Below are positions 18,706-27,159 of a DNA stretch of 27,159 nt, in pieces. Positions within the stretch are counted from its first letter, which is position 1, and every line of letters begins with the position of its first letter. The stretch is taken from NCBI GenBank assembly GCA_036244855.1, contig BQKZ01000150.1:70299-97457 (forward strand), read 5' to 3'. The notes under the pieces are model-generated. The model was given only the letters and a program-made list of their open reading frames with translations, was not told the DNA's origin and did no database searches. The DNA comes from Temnopleurus reevesii (Eukaryota > Echinodermata > Echinoidea > Temnopleuroida > Temnopleuridae). The position numbers and the translations under genes are program-made.

Positions 18706-19177
18706 TGTGCCCTTTATAAAAACAAGCATTGTTCACTCATGCATAAATCATTTTCAGGAATTTTTGTGTATGACTAAAGTTCAGGTTATATGCTTTCCCG
18801 TACATTACAAAGAAACTGCATATAATTGTATCATCTGGTATTAATTAGCCATATCAAAAGTATTAATTTTGTTTAGACAACTGTGCATGAATGTAGAATG
18901 TTCTTGGGGAAAAATTATATTATTCAAGTTTCAAATAGTCTTTTTGGCTCATTATTCATTTTTGTCCGGTTCACTCTGACACAGAATTGCACAAAATTTG
19001 GGCAAGAATTTTCAAAACCTTTAACATAAATAACATGTGCCAAATTACTTTGAAAGAAAATGTATAATGACAGAGAATTGGGTAAATTATAGTTTTAAAT
19101 TGGGCTATGCCAGGAATTTGAATTTTACACTGGTCCCACGTATGGCTTCTTGTGTTGCCTAGACTGGATGAACATCT
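18706..19177. other. No feature recognised
   Basis: AT-rich intron sequence without a supported feature. Confidence 0.35.
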
Positions 19178-19350
19178 GGGAGGTGTTTCACCAAGATAAG
19201 AAAGATTATACGCACGACTTTACGTTCGACTGGTATCAATTCATGCGCTGAATACGCGTAATATATTAAGAATGATTACGCGCAAGAAGGGATACCAGTT
19301 GAACGTAAAGTCGTGCATAAAAAATTTAATATCTTGGTGAAACACCGCCC
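19178..19350. mobile_element. Foldback MITE, GGGCGGTGTTTCACC family, copy 3
   Basis: GGGAGGTGTTTCACCAAGAT at the left and ATCTTGGTGAAACACCGCCC at the right, inner arms ACTTTACGTTCGACTGG and its complement. Confidence 0.87.
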
Positions 19351-19553
19351 AGGTGACTGAAATTATTACACTTTTAACTAAATTTGCATTACTGTATTAA
19401 ATTTCCCTTCTCAAGACAAATCGCTATGTGCATTGTATTCAAAATAAGATAACTAATCACTAATTTTCCAAAATGAAGTTCTTTGCAAGGAATCAAAACT
19501 AGCGTCAAACCGTTTTTCCAAAAAATCAAAGTTTAGTTTCTGGTTAAAATCAG

Positions 19554-20141
19554 TTAAAGGGGAACTTCACCCAGACAATGATGCAATCGCAAAGGATGGA
19601 GAAAAATACAATGATCAATCTATGAAAATTTGAGCAAAATCCAACAATCCATTCAAAAGTTATGAATTTTCAAAGTTTTGATTTAAACACCTCATGGACT
19701 CCTCAAATTGGCAACGTAAAGGCATCAAATGGCTGCCAACATGGAGAACTCTCCATTCACTTTGTACAGAGAATTTCACATTTTCTTCTTTTTCTAGAAA
19801 AGTAGACATTAAAGTAACAAAATTCATTCCAGAATGCATGCAGAATCAAAAAGTCCATATCATATTTGAAAAGAAAAGAAGAACTTTGTCTACTTTTCTA
19901 GAAAAAGAAGAAAATGTGAAATTCTGTGTACAAAGTGAATGGAGAGTTCTCCATGTTGGCAGCCATTTTGTGCCTGTACGTTGCCAATTTGAGGAGCCGA
20001 TGAGTGGTGTAAATCAAAACTTTAAAAATTCATAAATTTTGAATGGACTATCGGATTTTGCTAAAATTTTCACAAATTGACCATTGAATTTTTCTTCATC
20101 CACTGGGCCCAAACCAATGTCTGAGTGAAGTTCCCCTTTAA
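19554..20141. mobile_element. TTAA-flanked foldback element, copy 1
   Basis: TTAA plus AGGGGAACTTCACCCAGAC at the left; GTCTGAGTGAAGTTCCCCT plus TTAA at the right. The arms extend far inward (GCTGCCAACATGGAGAACTC and its complement). TTAA target sites suggest mobilisation by a piggyBac-type transposase. The 113-codon frame at 19694-20035 is a by-product of the palindrome. Confidence 0.85.
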
Positions 20142-20369
20142 GTACAAGCAAATTGCATGCAATTAACACCATGCAACGACATTCATTTTCAAACAACAGA
20201 ATTTCACGACAACAACTTAGAACCCACCACACACGTCATAACCTGCTTATTAAAGACCTGATTGGTCTGATAGATTATAATCGTATCTAATATGAGGTTT
20301 TTTTTCCAACAAATCGATCTGATTCTTGTTAAAATATTAAGTAATCACTTTGTACCACCGAATAGGGTA

Positions 20370-20600
20370 TAGAAAAATTCAGTATCTTTCTGTAGAAATA
20401 ATACATTTTGCACCGTAAATATATTTAATACAATTTTGGTTAGTGGTGCATCCATGATGTCATCAAATTGGCAACATGTCTGAAAGTGTTCATTGTTTGT
20501 TTTTTTTAATCTTTAAAAATTCATGACTTTTTTTATTACATGCCCGATTTTCTTCACACTGTTTTTTTTTTTTTTGCTTTGCTCACCAATCTGCTCCTGT
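20370..20600. repeat. Dispersed repeat, CATGATGTCATCAAATTGGC family, fragment
   Basis: CATCCATGATGTCATCAAAT and TGGCAACATGTCTGAAAG match 3930-3990; TATCTTTCTGTAGAAATAAT matches the start near 13070. The tail has a T tract. Confidence 0.6.
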
Positions 20601-20724
20601 TATTTATTATAATATATTATATCCTACTTAGAAGATTGTATCCATTGTCATTGGTCAAGGAGCAGTCATGTGATTAAAAATATTTTCACCATGAAATAAA
20701 TTGGATACGGCGTGACGTCAATCT

Positions 20725-20828
20725 CGGAATAGTTTTCGTTATGAAAAGTACTAGTTGAATCGGTGACCTGCATAGTGACTATAGTGCTATGCCAGTCACC
20801 TCACAATCCATAATTTCAACTAGAACTT
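20725..20828. repeat. Small foldback
   Basis: ACTAGTTGAA and GGTGACCTGCATAGTGACTA at the left are partly complementary to TAGTGCTATGCCAGTCACC and TTCAACTAGAACTTC at the right. Possibly a solo MITE. Confidence 0.45.
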
Positions 20829-21082
20829 CTCAGTGCATGGTATATTTGATTGATATAATATGATACAATATATATATAATATAAATAGTTTTTTTGGAGA
20901 GGGGGAGAGTCTTTCTTTTAAAGTTTACTCTGGCAACCCTAAATCCCTTTTGACTCGGTGCGAATATGATATTTCTTCTGATTAGATGGATTGCATCACG
21001 CATTTCCTCTATTCTATTACTAATCTGACCATTCATAATCATAATCAAAATCATTCAATTGATAATCAAAGATATTATTTAA

Positions 21083-21330
21083 CCATTTCGTTACCGGACA
21101 CTTTTTGAGCAAATTCTATTTTGCAATTTCAATCTCATGTTTCAAAAAGAAAACTGAAATATTAGCCTGAGTGTTTGCATTCGTTAGAAAGCTACACTCT
21201 CTAGCTTTACAATGGTATATAACTCAACATGAGAGGGTGTTTCAATGTGAAACAGTTCTAGATTCATTCTCCCTTGTCTACAGTGTTTAATGGTGCAAAA
21301 ATGCAACCATGGTCATGAAAGAGTTAAGAT
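21083..21330. repeat. Degenerate interspersed repeat, second copy
   Basis: ATTCGTTAGAAAGCTACACT and CTCTAGCTTTACAATGGTAT match the block at about 16460-16500. Non-coding. Confidence 0.5.
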
Positions 21331-22194
21331 TGAATGCATCTTGGAGATACTATGACACACAATCGGATTGGACGTCGGTCAAAACGTGTGCGGTGGGCTT
21401 GCGAAATTAACTAAAAAATAACATTTTATGAAAAAATTATAATGATTAAATCAAATGTATATCAAAGAAACATGCATTAAGAAAGAAAATACAAATCATG
21501 CTCCTTACTAGTACATATCAATAAAAGTGTTAATCTAAAATACTGTATAAGCCAATATTTAAGCATACCAATATTGTTGCAATTTCAAACATTTGGTGTG
21601 TTATTATTCTCACATTTTTGACAGCATTTGTACAAATTATGAGCATCATACAGAGTGGAAATTTTCGCAAGAAGAAAACCACGAAATTGGCAAAAATAAA
21701 ATGACTGCAAAAAATTCAGCTTATACAGCACTTTTCTTGAGCCTTCCTGGGCCAAACAAATCGAAATATATAACATAGTACCAGTCCATGGGATAGGGTC
21801 AATTTCCGCAACCAGAACTAAAAAATCTAAGCCTTTTTTAAACTAGGCATATACAGTCAAATAATGATATGAGTTTAAAATGATATCCCATCCAGTATAA
21901 TTATTTCAAAACCATTGTAATTTAATACCCAGGGATTTATTGTAATGCAAAAGCGATGTGATGTCCGGGTAACAAAAATAGATTTTGATATACCTCTGTA
22001 TTACTAGGACAAGGAAACAATTTTCACAATGACACCTCAAAATTAGACAAAATCTGGGGCCTATAGCATAAAAGAAATACGACCAATTAAAAATTTAATG
22101 TATTTCTATGATACATGTTTTGTAATAGACCTATGATTAATATCTATTGTACACTTGATTGTATGTTTTATGTTACAGACCCCTGAATTGATCA
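21331..22194. other. No feature recognised
   Basis: AT-rich intron sequence between repeats; short overlapping frames at 21585-21778 on both strands have no support. Confidence 0.35.
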
Positions 22195-22793
22195 TTAAAG
22201 GGGAACTACACTCAGAGATTAAATTGCTATCATTAAATGAAGAAAAATAAGATGAACAAACTGTGAAAATTTGAGCAAAATCGGATAATCCATTCAAAAG
22301 TTATGAATTTTCAAAGTTTTGATTTACACCCCTCATGGGCTCCTTAAATTGGCAAACGTACAGGCACAAAATGGCTGCCAACATGGAGAACTCTCCATTC
22401 GCTTTGTACACAAAATTTCACATTTTCCTCTTTTTCCAGAAAAGTAGACAAAATGTTGTTTCTTCGGTTGAATATATTATAGCCACATCAATTCTGCAAG
22501 CATTCCAGAAAGAACGGGACCGATTCCTTATTTGAAATATGATATTGATCCATTTTCAATAAATTCATATACAAAGTGAATGAGAAGTTCTCCATGTATG
22601 ACATCACAGATTTTGCTAATTAGCTATACGCATGTCAATTCAAGATGCCCAGCACTGGTGGAATTGATGACTTTGAAAATTCATAACTTTTGAACGGATT
22701 ATCCGATTTTGCTCAAATTTTCACAGTTTTGTTCATCTGATTTTTCTTCATTTACTGACAGTACATTATTGTCTGGGTGTTATGCCCCTTTAA
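22195..22793. mobile_element. TTAA-flanked foldback element, copy 2
   Basis: TTAA plus AGGGGAACTACACTCAGA at the left; GTCTGGGTGTTATGCCCCT plus TTAA at the right. The interior (GGCTGCCAACATGGAGAACT) matches copy 1, but the right arm is more eroded. A solo left-end-like TTAAAGGGGAACC also lies at 25512. Confidence 0.82.
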
Positions 22794-23637
22794 GGTAAAA
22801 TGAGTAAGTCGATAATTTTGTTACATGTATATCATATTGAAAAACAACATATGCTGAACTGGGTTTTTAACAGTGTTGAAATAAATTTATTAAATCAAAT
22901 CAAAAAGTTGACGGAACCCCGTGGAAGGACCCACATAAGAATACATACACCTACATGTTTATCATTTAAGAAATCAAATGTCATAGATAACTAGAACAAA
23001 TTTAGACAGCACCTTTTCCTACATTTGAAAGTGAACATTTTTTGCCGTAGAGAAACAAGAACCAAGATAATTAAAACTGTTGAGAGTGAAAATGGATTCT
23101 AGTAACTTTCCATTTACACTAAAAAAGGGTCATTATTTTCGTAATAAAATTAAGAATTATTTTAAAATGCATGTCTGGAAATATAATCTAAAGTATGGCA
23201 TTAATTTCAGGATAAATAATTAATATTTGCATGAAAAAGGCAGATACATGTACATGTATGTTTGATTCTTAATTAGTCTCATATTTTACCATTATAAAAG
23301 GTGAAATGTTTTGCATTATGTGTTAAATACATTGCATGACACTGCATATTAGTAAACCTATACCCATTTAACGAGGCATGCTCTAAAACCGGCAATTAGC
23401 TCAGGCATTAAAACCGTCTCTGATCTAAATTACATAAGATTTAAATCACAACATTATAATGCTGAGAATATAATTTTTAAATTTTAAACAAACAGAAAAA
23501 ACATTGACACCAATAATAAACTTTTAACATTACAAAGAATACGCATGCACATTAAAACATGGACGATTTCTTAAAACAAAATCATAGAAAATATCGACTT
23601 CACAGAACCCATGTGCATGTATAAAGTTGAAATACTT
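22794..23637. other. No feature recognised
   Basis: AT-rich intron sequence; the frame at 22800-22994 has no family resemblance. Confidence 0.35.
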
Positions 23638-23965
23638 GATGTTTGATTTGTCTGAAATGTCTTTAAATAAATTCATCTGAATTGGAAATTGAGCTGAAAC
23701 TAATAGTATGGATATTTACTGCACTAAAACAAATCAATTAATGGATCAAGATATCTCATTATTATGAGCTCTGTAATTAAAGATAATTGTATTTAAGATA
23801 ATTCATAATAGATGTTTGATTTGTCTGAAATGTCTTTAAATAAATTCATTTGAATAGGAAATTGAGCAGAAACTAATAGTATGGATATTTACTGCACTAA
23901 AACAAATCAATTAATCGATCAGGATGTCTCATTATTATGAGCTCTGTAATTATTAAAGATAAACA
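23638..23965. repeat. Tandem duplication, period 173 bp
   Basis: GATGTTTGATTTGTCTGAAA begins at 23638 and 23811. The two copies share nearly all bases through GAGCTCTGTAATTA. Confidence 0.9.
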
Positions 23966-24159
23966 CAAATACCCGATTCTTTTAGAATATTCTAAGAATA
24001 TTTTTATAACATATTTCCAAGGAAAAATAAAATTCAGCTGAAGATAAAATGGGTTTACTTTGAATCATATTCTCATGAAAAAGTTTTCTCTTTTTGATGT
24101 ACTATAATTTCAATATTTCTATCTTCCATCAATTATGAATATGTCTTTTTTTCTTNGTA

Positions 24160-24217
24160 AGCGAAATTTCTTAACATCAATATTGTAGCGCTAAATAAAT
24201 TTCAATTCAATTCAATT
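24160..24217 (+). mobile_element. 3' tail of a non-LTR retroelement
   Basis: TAGCGCTAAATAAATTTCAA followed by (TTCAA)n, close to the n at 24156. Similar to the tail near 9210. Confidence 0.4.
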
Positions 24218-24350
24218 CAAGATGAACATTGAATGGGTTTATAAAATCAATTTTACTCTGATGGGTGTGTAAGAAAAATTATCCTTAAAACTGTAAAAAG
24301 GGCTAGTGGAAGTGATATGGTTGAATGATATCAATTTTATCATTTTTAAA

Positions 24351-24500
24351 GGGGATGTTGCTCAAAATTTGCATTTGATCAATTGCAAGTCAGTTACTAA
24401 TTGAAACATGCATTTTCATTTGCGCACTGTATGTGCTTTTGTCATGATGCGTATGAAACAATGGTTTTGATTGGTGCTTTATGACCAACTATAACTGTAA
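24351..24500. mobile_element. Foldback MITE, GGGGTGTTGCTCAAAA family, eroded copy
   Basis: GGGGATGTTGCTCAAAATTT at the left and the internal GAAACAATGGTTTTGATTGG match the copies at 8437 and 26087; the right end is lost. Confidence 0.65.
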
Positions 24501-24520
24501 TATGACTCCACAATAGGAGG

Positions 24521-24670
24521 TAATGGTAATGATAATGATATTGCTAGTGTGAACACAACAATGGAGAAACATGCAATGGTAATGATGATATTGTGAATGT
24601 GAACATAACAATGAAAAAACATGCAATGGTAATGATGATATTGTGAGTATGAAAACAACAATGACAAAAA
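24521..24670. repeat. About 50-bp tandem repeat, 3 copies, next to the exon B1 donor
   Basis: The unit ATGCAATGGTAATGATGATA plus TTGTGARTRTGAAMAYAACA repeats about every 50 bp. It ends 14 bp from the B1 donor, so it sits at the very start of the B-C intron. Confidence 0.85.
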
Positions 24671-24684
24671 AGATAAGAACATAC

Positions 24685-24790
24685 CTCTTCATGTGCTTCA
24701 TCATGTACGTGAGAACGCACCTCTTGACCGGTGTCAAACCAACCAGATACTCTGGTAAACGCTCTACAAATAAGTCTTCATCGGTCAAAT
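24685..24790 (-). CDS. Exon B1 of the RhoGAP gene (middle helices)
   Basis: The acceptor is CCTTCCCCCATCAG and the donor AAGAG|GTATGT. The exon is 106 bp, entering in phase 1 and leaving in phase 2. It encodes LTDEDLFVERLPEYLVGL followed by TPVKRCVLTYMMKHMKR. This matches the RhoGAP segment between the LPEP loop and the NxM helix: a Leu-Pro turn followed by an amphipathic helix ending near a basic residue. Joined to exon A it restores an Asp codon (G|AT). Joined to any C exon it restores Arg (AG|A or AG|G). Because 106 is not a multiple of three, skipping it or including a second B copy would shift the frame. An internal GT, AAGAG|GTGCGT, lies 36 nt before the main donor. Upstream lie three further copies of this exon. 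Confidence 0.88.
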
Positions 24791-24832
24791 CTGATGGGGG
24801 AAGGTAAAAACATTTGACAAGTGAGAACACGC

Positions 24833-24902
24833 CTCTTGATAGATGTCAAACCAACAAGATACTCTGGTAAACGCTATACAAATAAGTCTTCTTCGGTCAA
24901 AT
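24833..24902 (-). pseudogene. Exon B2, a broken tandem copy of exon B1
   Basis: The acceptor (CCCCCATCAG) is retained and the frame opens with LTEEDLFV, but the next codon is TAG. After the stop it continues as RLPEYLVGLTSIKR. The last 36 nt of B1 are absent. At the position of the B1 internal donor this copy has AAGAG|GCGTGT, so the GT has become GC. The sequence then runs straight into the next repeat unit. Use of this copy would truncate the protein. It is best read as a decayed tandem duplicate whose breakpoint fell inside the exon. Confidence 0.75.
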
Positions 24903-24944
24903 CTGATGGGGGAAGGTAAAAACATTTGACAAGTGAGAACACAC

Positions 24945-25014
24945 CTCTTAATAGATGTCAAACCAACAAGATACATAAGTAAAAGCTCTATAAACGAGTC
25001 TTCATCGTTCAAAT
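24945..25014 (-). CDS. Exon B3, an open tandem copy of exon B1, possibly usable
   Basis: The acceptor TTCTGTAATCAG is followed by 70 bp ending in AAGAG|GTGTGT, a good donor consensus. Both phases match B1 (in 1, out 2) and there is no stop. The translation is LNDEDSFIELLLMYLV then GLTSIKR. Relative to B1 it lacks the 12 residues CVLTYMMKHMKR, so it would remove most of one helix of the GAP fold; such a product may be inactive. Adding it together with B1 would break the frame, so if used it must replace B1. Splicing is not demonstrated, and this may be a pseudoexon that has not yet gained a stop. Confidence 0.4.
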
Positions 25015-25110
25015 CTGATTACAGAAGGTTAACAAAAATCGGAAAAATATCCCTAAATCATGATCTGATGAAAGTAAAAACATTTAACAAGTCATGTAAG
25101 TGAGAACAAG

Positions 25111-25181
25111 CCTCATGTAAAAGCAATGAGATACTCTCGTAAATGCTCTAGACAGTGTAAGTAAGTCTTTATCGTTGAGAT
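25111..25181 (-). pseudogene. Exon B4, a degenerate fourth copy of exon B
   Basis: The acceptor CCCTCATCAG is intact and the exon begins LNDKDL, matching the start of B1 and B3. A small insertion in the run ACTTACTTACACTG then shifts the frame, although LREYLIAFT is readable in another frame. No donor is visible where the others have one. It is the oldest-looking member of the four-copy array. Confidence 0.6.
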
Positions 25182-25191
25182 CTGATGAGGG

Positions 25192-25540
25192 GGAAAAAAT
25201 ATTGGACAAGTCCTTGCTTGAATAGAACCACATGAAATGTATACTATTGTCAAAAACAGAAACAAAAGAAACATTTTGACTATCTTTAATTTACATAAAT
25301 TAAAAAAAAATACAGAAATCATAAAATATAAAGCTAAGCAATTTCACGCTCTACAAAGCAATTTAGATAGATACTTAAAAAACAGATGTGAAGTCTGGGG
25401 ATATTTGATAATCTTTTATACACGTAGTAATGCAATATGGGGTATCTGCTAATAAACTACATTAGATTTGAAGAAAAATTAGATCAGAAGCATAGGTACA
25501 TGTATAATGTGTTAAAGGGGAACCAATCCTTAAATTGTAT
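25192..25540. other. No feature recognised
   Basis: AT-rich intron sequence between the exon B array and the exon A copies. Confidence 0.35.
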
Positions 25541-25555
25541 GCAAAATCTTAGCCT

Positions 25556-25927
25556 ACACGAAAACCAGTGTCTGGGACCATATAAGAGATCTCAGCCTAC
25601 ATGAAAACCTATTAATGGGGCTGATTAAAAAAAAAATCACACCCTCTATAAAAACTATGTCTGGGACTACATAGAATTTTAGAAATTGTGACATAAAATC
25701 CTATTATCCTGTGTACTGAAAGATTCTCAACCGAAATGAAAGCTATATCTGGGACTGTTTAAGACATTTTCCATTGCATGAAAACTTGGGAGTACTACTA
25801 ATTCAAACAAAATCTGAACCCTCCATGAAAACCACTGTCTAGGACTACAATATCCTTTATAATAATATTTAAAATCATCTTAACCTGCGTACTGTATGGT
25901 ACAATGGGACCTGAGAGATCCTCAACC
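25556..25927 (-). repeat. Degenerate copies of the exon A 3' end and donor region
   Basis: The block spanning the exon A donor (plus-strand words GTCTGGGACTACA, CCTTTATAAT, ATCATCTTA and CCTGCGTACTGTATGGTA) recurs downstream in the intron at 25824-25927. It is shorter at 25646-25737, and only as the GTCTGGGACCA part near 25556-25590. The best copy retains the VPYSTQ-like codons but its donor GT is GA. None encodes a full exon. GTCTGGGACT words also occur at 25749 and 26023, so the array extends across most of this intron. Confidence 0.7.
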
Positions 25928-26086
25928 GAAATGAAAAATAAAAATGGGAACATTTAAGACATTTTCCAATGCATGAAAACTTAAGAATACTAATAAAAAT
26001 CTCAACAAATATAAAAACCCATGTCTGGGACTATTATAGACATGAGAATGATACAAAGACCTATTTATAGGACTAGTTCTATCTAA

Positions 26087-26271
26087 GAGGGTGTTGCTAA
26101 AATTCAACTGCAAATCAACTGCAACTTTGCAAATTGTAACGCACATTTTCATTCGTGCACATTATGCGCATTTAACAAGACGCGCACGACGCGCACGAAA
26201 CAATGATTTTGATTGGTGCGTTCCGATCAACTGCAACTTGCGATCAATTGCAACTTTTGAGCAACACCCCC
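26087..26271. mobile_element. Foldback MITE, GGGGTGTTGCTCAAAA family, copy 2
   Basis: GAGGGTGTTGCT at the left and TTTTGAGCAACACCCCC at the right; the interior GCATTTAACAAGACGCGCA matches 8437-8612. An ACGCGCACG duplication is internal. It is inserted 45 bp downstream of the exon A donor, within that exon's repeat unit. Confidence 0.85.
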
Positions 26272-26316
26272 TAAGTCTCATCCAACATGAAAACCCAAGT
26301 CTGGGACTACACTAAC

Positions 26317-26535
26317 CTTTATAATCTGAGATCATCTTATCCTGCGTACTGTATGGTATAATAGGCTCTGGTAGATTCTTGAAGAATTGTTTCAGCGAAG
26401 ACGCCACAGTGTTGGCACTGGGGCGGTTTTCTAACGAGTCTAGATCCGCATTCTGATCCTCGTCGAACATCTTGATAATGTGATCAATATCGAATGCCTT
26501 GCCAGAAACCCTGTATATTCCTTCCTGTGTTATAC
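26317..26535 (-). CDS. Exon A of a RhoGAP-domain gene (first half of the domain, arginine finger)
   Basis: The intron ends in CTTTTCCAG at 26536 and the exon runs 219 bp to a donor, AAAG|GTTAGT. It starts and ends in phase 1. It encodes GITQEGIYRVSG, then FDEDQNADLDSLENRPSANT, then VASSLKQFFKNLPEPIIPY and a short linker. EGIYRVSG carries the arginine finger of RhoGAP domains, and LKxFFxxLPEP is the second hallmark, with the conserved Lys present. RhoGAPs speed GTP hydrolysis on Rho, Rac or Cdc42 at membranes and the actin cytoskeleton. The spacing and the FDxDxNxDL stretch resemble p190 RhoGAP (ARHGAP5/35), but that assignment is from memory. The gene continues upstream past 27159. The reading frame also runs on into intron sequence upstream, which should not be annotated as coding. 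Confidence 0.9.
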
Positions 26536-26569
26536 CTGGAAAAGATGAAAGAACATGAGGAATTTTTCC

Positions 26570-27159
26570 CGAAAGTAAAGACAGCAACATCATCACCAAC
26601 ACCATATCATCATCATCATCAGTAGTACCATTTAACCAACGGCAGAAGTAACACATTCAACCATGTAACATCATTATTAATTAATATATCATGACCCTCA
26701 TCTTCACAACTAACATCTTAATCATCATAATCACCATATTCATCACCATCACCACCATCATCCCAACCACCACCACAACCACCACCACCGTCATCACCAC
26801 CGTCACCACCACCACCGCCATCACCACCACCATCACCACCACCACCGCCATCACCACCGCCACCACCATCATCACCACCACCACCACCACCACCACCATC
26901 ATCACCACCATCACCACCGCCATCACCATCACCAACACCACCACCACCACCACCATCATAACCACCATCACCACCACCACCAACACCACAACCACCACCA
27001 CCATCACCACCACCACCACCACCACCATCATCACCACCATCACCACCACCACCGCCATCACCATAACCAACACCACCACCACATCACCACCACCAACACC
27101 ACCACCACCATCACCATCATCACCACCACCACCACCACCACCACCACCACCACCACCAC
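26570..27159. repeat. (CAT/CAC/CCA)n microsatellite
   Basis: Degenerate CATCAT and AACATCATC from about 26585, becoming an almost pure CAC/CAT/CCG trinucleotide tract from 26702 to the right edge. It lies in the intron upstream of exon A. The long Val/Met frame on the minus strand is a by-product of the repeat. Confidence 0.93.

Larger units (their letters stand above)
24720..25190 (-). repeat. Tandem array of exon B with its acceptor and flanking intron (4 units)
   Basis: Four head-to-tail units start at the acceptors at 24791, 24903, 25015 and 25182. The first three are about 112 bp apart. Each unit contains the acceptor, most of exon B, and the intron piece TTGTCAAATGTTTTTACC. Only the unit nearest the downstream exons (B1) keeps the full exon 3' end. 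The duplication joint falls at AAGAGGTNNGTTCTCAC, which occurs twice in B1 (internal and true donor), so microhomology there may have seeded the amplification. Confidence 0.8.

Noticed and set aside
19694..20035. 113-codon plus-strand frame
   Set aside because: Lies within a TTAA-flanked foldback element; its two halves are reverse complements of each other.
25750..25760. Docking site (AAACAGTCC on the RNA) for the GGACTGTT acceptor core
   Set aside because: Only about 8 bp of complementarity, in the A-B intron and not the B-C intron, and part of a repeated GTCTGGGACT word; chance is likely.
26681..27082. 133-codon minus-strand frame rich in Val and Met
   Set aside because: It is the translation of a (CAC/CAT)n microsatellite; no codon bias or domain, and it sits in an intron of the RhoGAP gene.

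Overview
This is eukaryotic, AT-rich, repeat-dense DNA. It looks like part of an invertebrate deuterostome genome. I favour an echinoderm (sea urchin-like), from the foldback MITE families with ends like GGCGGTGTTTCACC and TTAA-flanked AGGGGAACTTCACCC, but that is recollection and not a search. There are no operons, and no open reading frame long enough to be an intact gene or transposase. Four single-n assembly gaps are present.

The only gene I can support lies on the minus strand. It is the 3' part of a RhoGAP-domain gene that enters from beyond 27159. Exon A (26535-26317) carries the arginine finger (GIYRVSG) and the LPEP loop. Exon B1 (24790-24685) carries the middle helices. The C-terminal part of the domain is encoded by three alternative last exons, each with its own acceptor and stop: C-alpha (17926-17749), C-beta (9479-9317) and C-gamma (7941-7764). 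Splice phases agree throughout: A ends in phase 1 and B1 starts there; B1 ends on AG, and every C exon starts with the single base that completes an Arg codon. The closest family I recognise is p190 RhoGAP (ARHGAP5/ARHGAP35), because C-alpha has the NLMTAENLSIC..WPSM pattern. The three products would share the catalytic arginine but differ in the Asn-containing helix region and in the C-terminal tail. C-beta ends in -ESVL, a possible PDZ ligand.

The most unusual structure is that most of these exons sit beside a tandem array whose repeat unit contains one boundary of that same exon. C-gamma has six copies of its acceptor plus exon start (period about 71-95 bp). C-alpha has four copies of its acceptor (about 150 bp), and separate copies of its stop codon and downstream region. 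B1 has three further copies upstream, one still open with usable splice sites. Exon A has degenerate copies of its 3' end and donor downstream. A further acceptor-like array with no exon attached lies at 12.69-13.04 kb. The acceptors share a core, GGACWGTTCCATT, just upstream of the AG.

The rest is intron or intergenic repeat: a 44-bp satellite (1-430), several foldback MITE families, a large palindrome (10203-10469), an 11-copy array (10.5-11.37 kb), hairpin, 49-bp and ~100-bp arrays, a tRNA-like SINE head, non-LTR 3' tails, and a (CAC/CAT)n tract at the right edge. On the plus strand, 5.57-6.03 kb holds a three-times-repeated exon-like block that I could not identify. The segment 2741-4576 is bounded by an identical 80-bp sequence on both sides, suggesting a scaffolding error.
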